Program-made: the position numbers and the translations under genes
Part shown: piece after piece, positions 21,652-31,506 of the stretch
Layout: each line of letters begins with the position of its first letter
Position numbering within the stretch: position 1 is the stretch's first letter
Notes under the pieces: generated by a model
What the model was told of the DNA's origin: nothing
The model's database searches: none
The model's input: the letters and a program-made list of their open reading frames with translations, nothing else
Assembly: GCA_018873225.1 (NCBI GenBank)
Contig: JAEILZ010000006.1
Location: 310,001 to 374,000 of the forward strand
Reading direction: 5' to 3'
DNA: 64,000 nt
DNA from: [Phialemoniopsis] sp. UDSM-2020
Lineage: Eukaryota > Ascomycota > Sordariomycetes > Thyridiales > Thyridiaceae

Positions 21652-22111
21652 GTTTGGGAAATGGTGGGGTAAATGTTGGGGTCAGGGGATGAATGGAAGG
21701 CTGATGAGAGGTCTGGATTAAAAGTCAGAATGCCTCTTATTTATATGCATTTAAATGTGATATTGTATATATGTGATTAGAAATACATCCTATGCTATAT
21801 CTACACGGATATCCGTGAATCGTGCGTTTGACTTTACACGGTTCTCCGTGAACAGTGGAGACCGGCCGAATAGCCCATCTTGGCTCCAAAAGAGTGGCGC
21901 ATCATCGAAGAGGACGCAATACCTTGCCCTGGCAACAAGCATAAAAGTTGTACTCTCAGCACATTCTTATCGTACATACATCTCGCCGTTTCCGAAGCTG
22001 TCTTTCCATCCGCAACTACAAAGCCTGGTACCCAGTCTTCTCCTGCTTCACATAAGGGGGCCTATGAAACAGTGTGAGCTTCTCTGCAGTCGTAAACCAA
22101 ACCGCCGATAT
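21652..22111. promoter_or_regulatory. SDR promoter region
   Basis: A 460-bp stretch that contains the SDR promoter and the 3' end of the DUF1774-type gene (stop at 22112). Two regulatory palindromes at 21802-21852 are listed separately. Confidence 0.5.
21802..21852. promoter_or_regulatory. Two copies of TACACGG-N4-CCGTGAA
   Basis: Copy A at 21802-21819 has spacer ATAT; copy B at 21835-21852 has spacer TTCT. Both keep the CACGG/CCGTG core with 7-bp arms (one mismatch each) and lie 33 bp apart, about three helical turns, at 151-201 bp upstream of the SDR ATG at 21651. A third copy sits before the neighbouring regulator. Confidence 0.65.
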
Positions 22112-22910
22112 TCACCTAATCCAATTCTTTGCACCGACAATCGCCGCTGTGCCTACGGCATACGCGCCGAGCAACCTGCTCCACCCCTGGTTGCCGTAAA
22201 TCCCCTGCCCGACCGCGAGCGCGATCAGGTCGTACACCAGACATCCGCCAAAGATCCAGTCGCTGCACGACGCCGCCGCGCCGAAACCGACACCCGTGAG
22301 CACTTTGACCAGCGTCGAGGGCCCCGTGGTCTGGTGGTCGAAGAAGGCCACCGATGTGTTGTGCAGCAGGTCGAGCACGCCGATGCCGGCGAACGTCTTG
22401 GCGACGACGTGCGTCAGGACCGAGGTGCGCGAGCGCAGGTTCATGGGCGGCAGGCGCGCGGAGATAAAGTAGAGCTGGGCGAGCGAGTTGATGGTGACGA
22501 AGACGTTGGCCATCTTGAGGTCGGACTGGTTCCAGAAGATCATCCATGCTGTGGAGACTGTGGTCAGTGGTACATCCGGCTCGCTGTAAGTGGTGCAACG
22601 ACTTACTGGCGATGCAGATGTTGCCAAGCGAGTAGAACGGCGCAAAATCGACCATGGTCGTGACGTCGCTATCGGTGGCTTCGGCCCCGTTGGGACTCTT
22701 GTAGAGCTTCCAAAGCCAGGCGAGCTGAAAGAGTTGCTGCGGGAAGAAGAAGCCTGCGATGAAGAAGGGCTGCGGCGAGAAGAACGACAGATTGGCATCA
22801 TGGATGTCTTTCATGTTTGGGGTGCTCAACATCCCGTAATTCTGCGCTGCAAAGTCGATGAGGAAGCTTGCAGGCGCAAGCCACCGGGCTGTTGACAGAC
22901 TTACACCCAT
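22112..22910 (-). CDS. Multi-pass membrane protein, DUF1774-like
   Basis: Two exons, complement(join(22112..22548, 22607..22910)), encode 246 aa. Roughly six hydrophobic segments are visible, e.g. SFFSPQPFFIAGFFFPQQL, YSLGNICIATWMIFWN (created at the splice junction), IFGGCLVYDLIALAVGQGIYG and LLGAYAVGTAAIVGAKNW. The NICIAxWMIFWN pattern and overall length recall the fungal DUF1774 family, a set of integral membrane proteins of unknown function. The 58-bp intron restores phase. No catalytic residues stand out. Confidence 0.75.
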
Positions 22911-23713
22911 GATGATCGATGAAGTTGGACTAGATAAGAACTGAGGAACAATGAGATGGGTGTCGCAGCTGCGATTATTTGCTATACGGGTGCTGTTCGA
23001 GGTGATTATTTATTGGGCTGCATTTCGGAGTGCACGGGAGCAAAGCTATCAATACAAGACAGTGACGCTAAGTGGTGATGTCAAAGATGTTGCCGGCCGT
23101 TAGCGCCGACATCCGCGTCATGGATTTCTAGGACACGCTCCCAATCTGCGGTAGCATACCATTGCATCCCGCACTTGTCCAACTACGTAGATTAAGATCT
23201 GGGGTTTACCCGTGCGTAGTGAATTTGGGACACATCCTTGTGAGACTGTAACGAGGTGCCTTGATATGTGTCATTCAGCTGATCTTGGCTTTGGCTTGAA
23301 AACCTCGACCAGAAGGAGTCCAAATAAATCTCCAGCCCTTGATACTCTATCGGTTTGCGCAATTAGTGCAGTTTGAATCCTTGTGCGAAAAGAAGGATAC
23401 TCATGAATGGTAATCAACCGTCAGGAATTTGCTCAAATGCGATGGGAAAGCACTGATTCTGCGAGACAAGCAATTTTGAGTTGCTGATAATCAAGTACCC
23501 TATATCGACTCAACAAGGCAAACACTTTGACGAACGAATTCTTGTAAAATTAAAATCTTGCTCTTCATCCTCTTGGCCACTTGTGTTGTTCCTTATCCCT
23601 TGTCTTATCACCGCCTCTACTCACTTCGTTTCTCACACTCATCAACTGGAAGTAAAATTAAGAATTCCCGTCGTGGGTGAGCGGGGACTTCATTCCCCCT
23701 TCCATAGGCCATA
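22911..23713. other. Intergenic, divergent promoters
   Basis: About 800 bp between the divergent DUF1774-type gene (minus) and a NACHT protein gene (plus). It should hold both promoters. I see no repeats or coding motif. Confidence 0.4.
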
Positions 23714-26546
23714 ATGGATCCCCTTTCCACCCTTGCGAGCGTCATCGCAATCATACAGATTTCCGCAAAGATTGCAAGTCTTTGCAAATCATACATCGAT
23801 GAGATCAAAGATTATCCGAAAGATCTTCGTCTCATCTATGTCGAAGTCAAGTCCCTTAGTGCTGTCATGGAAGGCCTTCAACTACTCGGTAAGGGCGATT
23901 CCGACGACCAAGTGGCATTCAAGTGGTTATGTGGACCAGGTGGCGCTGTTGAAGAGTGCAACAAGATCATGAAAGCCCTAAATGACTTGCTCTCGGCGTC
24001 TCCAGCGCAAGAGAAAGCCAAACATCAGTCGAAGAAGCTGAAGTTGCAGGTGACTCTACAGTCGCTAGCATGGCCGCTGAAATCGACGAGGGCTCAAAAG
24101 CTTCTTGATGAGTTGGCAAAACACAAGTCGACAATTATTCTTGCTTTGCAACACATCCAACAGTAAGTTTGTATGGCGAAACACCGTGAAAGAGGCTAAT
24201 CACTGTCATGCAACCAGACAAGACGTCCAGACCATAAAGAAGAAGGTTACTTCTGCTGAGAAATTCAAGATCCGGGAATGGTTTCAGCGCACCAATCCAT
24301 CTTCGCTACATAACATAGCCAAAGCCTTGCACGAACCTGAAACTGGACGCTGGGTCCTTCGATCCGAGCAATGGATGGCCTGGCTGGCGGGGCAGACGCG
24401 TTGCATATGGCTTCACGGAATCCCTGGTGCGGGGAAGACGGTTCTCACGTCATTTCTGATCGAACAACTGCTGAAGATATGCTCAAACAAGGCTGAGACT
24501 AGCGTCTTTTGCGTTTATTACTATTGCCACCACACACACAACCAAGATGAGTCTTCGGATCTCCTCCGTTGGTTAATCAGTCAGATGCTCGGCGAACTAG
24601 AGGAAGTTCCTGATACCATCACTGAACTTGTTCGAAGAGACCTTGAGCCAGATGATAAAGATCTGCTAGAATGCATGGCCATAATAGTACCATACTTTCA
24701 ACGGCCTTTCCTCGTCATTGATTCGCTTGATGAGAGTCGCACACCTCGGTCGACGCTTCTAGGTATCATACAAACATTCGTCACCGACAGTCGCTTTGGG
24801 AGAGTCCAGACACTCGTCACAAGCCGGCTATACAGCGACATCAACGACACAATGTCACGCATTTCAAGCTCCATGTCCATGTCCAACCCACTTGTGGATG
24901 CTGATATCACTGACTATGTGTCTTCACGGACAAAAAGCGACCCCCGATTTCGTCATTGGCCATTATCACTGCATAACGATGTTAACGAAGCCATCTCTCG
25001 TGGGGCTCGGGGAATGTTTCGCTGGGCAGCCTGTCAGTTGGACATACTGCGACAGCTTCGATATGAACAGAAGATTCGGGCCGCAATTGAAACGCTTCCC
25101 AAGACGCTAGATGAAACCTATGAACGAATCTTCTCTCTTGTCCCAAATGAGCATCGGAGCCTGGTCCGGACCGCTCTGCACTGGATCTACTGTCACGACC
25201 AACTAGATTCTAGCCCATTCGGTTCTCCGCTATTCATGACTAGCATTCTCCTCGAGATTTGCCGTCAGTTCGACTTGCAACATGAAGCGACAGTGTCTTC
25301 TGGAGAGCCTTTTATCGACGAGAACTTGCTGCTAGAGTGCTGTGGCTGCCTAGTCACTTCTCAGTGCTACGTTGAAAATCGCGAGGAGAGAACGTTCTAC
25401 TCAAGAACTTTTCGACCTGCTAGAAATGAGACTGAAGATGAGCTAGCAGAGTTCCAACGAAAAGGGGAAGCCTGCAAGGTATTACAGATGTCCCATTATA
25501 CGGTGCGGGAATACTTGGAATCAGAACGATGCACTTCCCCATGTTCATCGTATTTCAGGTTGACTCAAGACTCCATTGGCGACCTGTTTTCGTTTATGTT
25601 TCAAGTCGCGACTGACCCGAACTTGGATGAAATACCGTCATCACAGAAACAACACGACTTCAATCGCTATTGTCGGTGGGCGGCACGAGTATCTCTATTT
25701 CAGCAACGCTTGAAACACCCTCGAATGTTAGAATGGGTATTGGAAGCGTTTGGCTTAGATGATGTTAACAGCCCTTTCTTTCATCGCTTATCTACCCTCA
25801 ATGATCTTCATGACCCCAATGTTGAAGTCGACTGGAGCACATTCACGGGTCATCCTAGAATTCCGGTACTTTTCCTTTTACTTCGACACGGGCTGAATGA
25901 CTTGGGTGAAGCATATCTCAGGTCTGATGATTTATCCCTACTTCATTCTGAATTCGAGGTGGAATGCTCCTATGAGTTGGGGGAAATGACCCCCAGGCCC
26001 GGAACCTTTCGCGGGAATGTCGCCGAACTAGTCGCAGTATCCCGCATCAACTCAGGTTCATTGCACTTCCTCTGCGATGCTCTGGATGATACTCTAGATT
26101 ACGAGAGATTATTGATCTTATATCTGTGTAGCTGTTCACTGGATGACTACGATGAGTATTTTGACGAGTCAGAAATTCTTCCCATCATTGCCAAATTACT
26201 TGGGCGGGGTACAAGCTCAGAACGGCGGCGACACAACCCATGCTGGGTCACACCCTTACAGATTGCCGCATTCTCGAGTTGGCCAGCCATAGTAGAATCA
26301 CTACTTGATCATGGAGTTGACCCTAATCATTGTGGGGATGATTGTGACTGGGCTAAGACATCAATCATCGGACATTTCGCATTTCTCCACGGGCAATCCC
26401 CACTCTTCATTTGTCGTCACCTCTGTGAATTGACTATTTCCCGCTATCCCGACTGCACTCGATGTGAAATTGTGGACTCTTCAATAGTTGTCACCATCGA
26501 TAGTCTTCTTCGAGAGCATGGGGCGGTGTCAACTGGACAGATTTAA
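23714..26546 (+). CDS. NACHT/STAND NTPase (NLR-like)
   Basis: Two exons, join(23714..24162, 24218..26546), encode 925 aa. The first ~150 residues (MDPLSTLASVIAIIQISAKI) form the helical N-terminal domain found on many fungal STAND proteins (PF17111 type). The NTPase follows: P-loop HGIPGAGKT (about 217-224), Walker B FLVIDSLDE (about 315-323), a VTSR sensor motif, and the downstream helical arm with SRGARGMFRWAACQLDILR and ETLPKTLDETYERIF. The C-terminal region is long, with only a weak ankyrin-like unit (TPLQIAAFSSWPAIVESLLD, near residue 850). These proteins act as signal-dependent oligomerising switches in heterokaryon incompatibility and immunity-like responses. The single 55-bp intron restores phase exactly. 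Confidence 0.88.
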
Positions 26547-27239
26547 CATAGGCAAAGATAGTGAAGAAACATGTGTTGTTCCTGAGCCGTAGCCAATACT
26601 AGTGCAATTTTGGACTACATCATTTTGGCGTTGAAAGCGCCACCTACACAAAACCCAAGTTAAAGACTGTGTACGAGGAGAGTTTTGCAATAGATCCATA
26701 CTGCCGAATCCGAAACCAACGTCGAGCTGTTGTCTTGTAGCCCTGGCCTCGCTCAAGCCATAATGATAATGATTAGATTAACGCTCCTCTCACCTAGATG
26801 GTGGCCATGTCCACGTAGTGGGGAGGTCGCAGCTTAATGGAGTATTTCCCGGGTGAACATGGAAAAGGAAAGGCGACGACAGGGCGCGCCTCCACCTCCG
26901 CAAATTGCGGGTCGTCCTTCACTATCTTCTAATAATAGTTTCGTGACGTACCTAAAGGGGATTACCTCGTTCAGCCCCAGAAAGCTTGGTAAAAGCTTGT
27001 TTCCGTCTTACCCGGTCTTTGACCGTGGAAATATGTGTACCCAAAAGCATGGGCGTCAGCGAAGCAATGTACATCCTCCAGCCCTTCAACGTCGGCGTGT
27101 CGTATCGATATCCTAGTGCTCACCATCCAGGAAGCCACTGGATGCGATGCTGGAGACCATACATCGACTTATTTGAAGCTGAGCTATTCTGCATCCTCAA
27201 AGTCAAACACTCGGCTCAATAACACCACACTTCCCAACC
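26547..27239. other. Intergenic, no gene seen
   Basis: About 690 bp containing several short overlapping ORFs with no recognisable domain. It holds the NACHT gene 3' UTR and the promoter of the small downstream gene. Confidence 0.4.
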
Positions 27240-27695
27240 ATGGCTTCGACCGACAGGCCCATGACCCTTCCTGCCATGTCCGATAGTGACAGCGAGGAAA
27301 GTCCGGAGAACAGCACCTCACAACGAAATGCAGAATCAGCACTAGATCATTTCATTCACGATCATCCCCGCTCGGACGTCACACCTGGTGAGGCACAGGC
27401 CCGACCGCGACTGCGCAACCCAGTGGTCATCCCCCAGCGACGGCCGGATAACAAAGAGCGCGGGTTCGTCAAGGCGTACGCACCAGACCTCGAGGCGTTC
27501 GGCGTCGATCAGGAGTCGTTCTTGGCCTTTATCCGCGCGACCAACAAGGCCGCCCAGGCGTCCAAATGGCTCTATGCCATCCAGGTAGCCGCAATGGGGA
27601 CCGGATTCATCCCAAACCACATCGCTCTGGGCGTCTCGGCAGCGGTGCAAATCATCGCCGGCATTGTTGCCAAGGCCGAAACGAGATGGAAGTGA
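27240..27695 (+). pseudogene. Orphan fungal protein, apparently C-terminally truncated
   Basis: An open frame of 151 aa. The second half contains VVIPQRRPDNKERGFVKAYAPDLEAFGVDQESFLAF split over residues ~60-100, then a hydrophobic stretch (GFIPNHIALGVSAAVQIIAGIVA). I recognise this as the start of a widespread fungal family in which the hydrophobic stretch is normally followed, just after an ARYR-like motif, by a longer C-terminal domain (TNxFLDxMN and onward). Here the frame ends right after AETRWK, at a possible GTGAGT donor, and I cannot find that continuation in the 180 bp before the next gene. It may be a broken gene, a short isoform or a truncated paralogue. The family recall is from memory. 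Confidence 0.55.
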
Positions 27696-27877
27696 GTCTG
27701 ATCCCTCAACAACCGCTCCATTGCCTGTTCTGATATATCTATGTACCGAACTATCAAAAGCCAAGATCAAGAGACCGAACTCCATCCATATCCCATGTCT
27801 ACGTCACATATACCGCTTCTCCACTCATCCCGGGGTCAGACGTGTAAGACGAAGTCAATGCCACAAAGAGGTTCGTG

Positions 27878-28714
27878 TCAACGGTATCGAATGAGCGCAA
27901 ATGCGAACCTCGCTGCTGAGAACCAGGTCGCAGGACTCCACATGTCCATGCCGACCGCTAATCGTGACACGCGCAGAAGGATTTGGGGGGAGTAGTCGGC
28001 GGGCAGCTTCTCGACCATGGCTCGTGACTTGTCGCGATTGATGACGCCCTGCTTCCGATCCGCCCGCGCAAGCAACGCCGTCAACTCTTGAAGCGTTGGC
28101 TCTGTGCAGTATGCCGGTTGGCCAGGCTGTTGCCGCCACGACTCACTCAGGGGCCCGGCGTGCAAAGTATCGAAGCCCATATTGTCGATGAGTGTTCTGA
28201 TCTGCGACACGGCCTTGTCACTATCCCCAGACACCGGTAGTGCTACTCGGCTGCGATCCCCCTTGGGTTTTCCACTTGTGACGATATTGGGTGCGATGAT
28301 GTTGTTGAACGCCTTGATGACCGGGACGGAGATGGTATCGGCTACCCATTGACTGTCTGGGGTGCCTTTGTCCAGCTCCTCGACGTGCCCGTCCCGCGAA
28401 GGGTAGTAGTTGCAGCTGTCGACCACGATCACGCCTGGCCGGAGCAAGCTCCCAAGTACGGCCTTCAGAGAACGGATGCTGCTGACTGGAACTGCAAGAA
28501 ACACAACATCGGCCCGGGCGACTGCTGAGGGCGCGTCCATCGCAATGGCGCCTACGGCTTCCACCTGCTTCCGAATGCTGTCGGGCCCGCGGGAGTTGGA
28601 GATGCTGACGGAATAGCCTGCTCGGACCTGTCGCTTGGCTAGAGAAAGACCCACGATGCCTGCTCCGATGATCGCGATATGGTGTGGATCTTGTGCATCT
28701 TGGGCAGAAGACAT
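27878..28714 (-). CDS. NADP oxidoreductase, F420-dependent-reductase fold
   Basis: Intronless, 278 aa. An N-terminal Rossmann fold is clear: IAIIGAGIVGLSLAKR (GxGxxG, about 14-28), followed by ADVVFLAVPVSSI (about 68-80) and VIVVDSCNYY. This matches the PF03807 family (NADP oxidoreductase, coenzyme F420-dependent / pyrroline-carboxylate-reductase-like). Fungi do not make F420, so NADPH is the probable cofactor. The C-terminus (LPADYSPQILLRVSRLAVG) has no recognised motif. Substrate is unknown. The gene abuts the truncated orphan gene, convergent with a 182-bp gap. Confidence 0.82.
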   Translation of the reverse strand: MSSAQDAQDPHHIAIIGAGIVGLSLAKRQVRAGYSVSISNSRGPDSIRKQVEAVGAIAMDAPSAVARADVVFLAVPVSSIRSLKAVLGSLLRPGVIVVDSCNYYPSRDGHVEELDKGTPDSQWVADTISVPVIKAFNNIIAPNIVTSGKPKGDRSRVALPVSGDSDKAVSQIRTLIDNMGFDTLHAGPLSESWRQQPGQPAYCTEPTLQELTALLARADRKQGVINRDKSRAMVEKLPADYSPQILLRVSRLAVGMDMWSPATWFSAARFAFALIRYR

Positions 28715-29162
28715 GGCGACGGTCGAATCTTCCGAGAGAAGGCGAGACTATGATCGTCAGAGTTGTCGATGATGTTGAAGAACGGCATGATTTCTGCCAA
28801 GTCATCAGCTGCGACGGTATTGGCTTTTCATCACGAGGGAAAGAGATATCGTTACAGCTTTTGCGATGTCCGGGTCCGTTGGGTCCATATTCCTCCGACA
28901 AAGTGATTGGTAATCACACCAACGGACCGGCCACACAAGCACACGACCACTGTTAGACCCGCAGGCCAAAAATACTGCCACAGGCCACCGCCTAAGTAGA
29001 TCTAAATAAGCTACTAAGTACCTAAAGATTGATGGAATCACTATTCTCGGCGGTTCACCTAGCGACTCATGGAGATGTCGCCAACAAAGGGTACCAGCGG
29101 CCCCACAAGGAACCCTCAGAGGCATGAAGGTACTGGTGAAAACTCTTTGGCAATTCAATGCA
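28715..29162. promoter_or_regulatory. Promoter of the reductase / exporter 3' region
   Basis: A 448-bp stretch between two minus-strand genes: the reductase promoter and the exporter 3' UTR. I see no coding motif or repeat. Confidence 0.4.
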
Positions 29163-30990
29163 TCAGTTCCCGGCCCTTGGCTGCTTCTTATCTCCTTCCG
29201 AGCCGTCACTGGCTTCCGGCACGCTACCATTTGCCTTAGTAATGACAGGGTCGGGCAGTGCGATGACAATGCAGGCGAGAAGGCACGCGGCACCCGCGGT
29301 AGCTGCAGCAAGAGCGAAGGGGATGCGGAGACCGTACATGTACGCCTGTAAGATACCTGATATCTCTTCGGGGAGAAATACATCCCGGATTTCGGACACA
29401 CCTGTTGCGATGAGCTGTCCTGGATTGACATCGGGGGCTGTGTCGGCTAAAGTCTTGAGCATCTGATTGACGAAGGCGCATTGCGCAGCGGACAGGAGGA
29501 TGGCGCCGGAGATGGTTTCCGAAACTGATGCAGTAAAGATAGAGTCAGTAAAGTAACCTCCGCATACACAATAATTAGGTTTTTACGCACAGATAATGAT
29601 GGCCGTGACTATGGCAAGGTCCTCCGGCTTGGATTGGGCTTGTGCATTGATGACAGGGAGCTGGAACGGGAAGCCGAGTGCAAGTCCGGCGAGGAGCTGA
29701 TATCCGACCTGCTTGCTCAGCGAAGTACCGATATTAAAGCTAACCATGAGTCCGATGGCAACAGCCGCGAGGGCCGCACAAAGGGCCATGACCGGGACCG
29801 TGTGCGAGGCGAAGCGCTTGACCGTCATGCCGAGGATGATGATAGCCACGCTGGCAGTCAGGATCAGCGGCAAGCTGCGCACTCCCGAGGCCGTGGGACT
29901 AAGACCATCAATACTTTGGAAGTACACAGGTAGATAATATACGGTGGTGAAATAGGCGCCGATAAGGAGGAATGCCCATGTTGTGTTGAACCACAGGACG
30001 CGCTGCTTCATGAGGCGCGGCGGCATCATGGCCCGCTCGCCCGCGTAGAATTCCCAGGCGACGAAGGCCGCGGTGATGGCCACGACGCCGACCAGCAGTC
30101 CGATTACTTTGGACGATTTCCACGGGTATGCCTGTCCGCCGTACTGCATGGCTAGGATGTAGGCGATGATCGCTCCCAAGGCCAGCACAGTGCCAACAGG
30201 GTCCATCTGCAGGAACTTCTCTCTCCATGTGGCATCGGCGGGCTTGGCCCATGCGGGTGTGCGGTAGAAGACCAGCACGAGGAGGGCCGACACGCCGCCG
30301 ATGGGCAGATTGATGTAGAAGCACCAGCGCCAGGTGACGTGGTCAGTGAAGGCGCCGCCGATCAGGGGCCCGACCACAGACGCAACACCGAAGCAAAGAC
30401 CGAAAATGCCAACAAAGACGGGGCGCTTCTCGGGACGCGCGGCAAAGGCGATCAGGGTATAAGTGCCAGAGCTGACACCGGCCGCGCCGACGCCTGCAAT
30501 CGCACGCCCGACGACCAGGGCCGTTGATGTAGGTGCCACGCCACAGATGAGGCTGCCGAGTTCGAAGATGAAGATGGCGGTGAGGTAGCTGAGCTTGAGA
30601 GAGAAGTACTTGAAGGCTTTACCCCACGACGACTGGAAGCCGCCGCTCGTGACGAAGAAGGCTGACCCGTACCATGCGATGTCTTTGAGGCTGTGGAACT
30701 CGTCGGTAATCTTGGGGACGGCTGTTGCGATGATTGTCTGCATAAAGTATTGAGAATCAGTACAGTCTCTCCATGATGCCCACAGGTTATCGGAGTGTGC
30801 AACTACTTGCCATATCAAGGGCGACCAGAAACATGCTCATGGCAAGTGCCACGACAATGAAGGCAAGTGTGACGCCTGCTGGATAATCGTCTGTTTCTGC
30901 TGCGGGAGGCGACCCGATACCCTCGGAGACCTTTCCTCCGGATTCAAGATCCTTATCCTTCTCTCCCCTAACGATTTGATCCGAGTCCAT
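29163..30990 (-). CDS. MFS exporter, DHA2 (14-TM) drug/metabolite efflux type
   Basis: Three exons, complement(join(29163..29524, 29591..30737, 30811..30990)), encode 562 aa. Motifs of the DHA2 group are present: [18 protein letters not shown] across intron 1, [32 protein letters not shown] (motif C region), [16 protein letters not shown] and [13 protein letters not shown]. Length and hydrophobic profile fit 14 TM helices. Intron 1 is a GC-AG intron: the donor is GCAAGT and the 5' exon ends LDM, with phase 0. Intron 2 uses GTGCGT so that [19 protein letters not shown] is formed. Such pumps export antifungals or endogenous secondary metabolites. It is divergent from a Zn2Cys6 gene, which suggests a dedicated regulator. 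Confidence 0.9.
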
Positions 30991-31506
30991 GTTGACGCGT
31001 CTTTGCTACTGTCTTTCGTCTGATTTGAGAGGCCCCTCCAAGGCGTGTTTCGATGCTTCCTCCAATTCGAGCACCTGATCGACTGGTTGTTGGTGAGCGG
31101 GTGAGATTCTGGAATAGACTCAAACATTTCGAAAAACTTGAGTATTTATTCAAATGAGTACAGGATGGACCCATTGGTTCCTTCACGTTGTCTCGATCCC
31201 AGGTATGCCCGGGTTTAAGTCGGCTGACTACCAGGTCCGGATTTAGTGGGGTCATTCAACCGCCGTTCGGCCTTACATCCGCGACGGCGGTGGAAATCCT
31301 TTAAAACCCAGCTCCATCCTCCGTACAAACCCCTTACCAAATCCACCGCCGTTCGGGAAGAGGAAAAAGTAACACCGCAAGACACGCTGCATGGTCCCGA
31401 GAAGATTGCGACATTTCTGACAGGCACACTAAATCGCAATTAAGCCAGTGACCTACGACCTGAAAGATTCAGAGAACAGCCGGGGCCCACACCCGACGTT
31501 GCCCGA
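30991..31506. promoter_or_regulatory. Divergent exporter/regulator promoter with repeated motif
   Basis: A 516-bp shared promoter between the exporter (start 30990, minus) and a Zn2Cys6 regulator (start 31507, plus). The 8-mer ACCGCCGT occurs at 31259-31266 (+), 31284-31291 (-, as ACGGCGGT) and 31345-31352 (+). The two plus copies extend to the 12-mer ACCGCCGTTCGG. Inverted and direct CGG half-sites are the usual arrangement for Zn2Cys6 regulators. No clear TATA box is visible. Confidence 0.6.

Noticed and set aside
26853..27222. Short overlapping ORFs before the truncated orphan gene
   Set aside because: Several frames are open to similar extents and none shows family motifs; probably chance.
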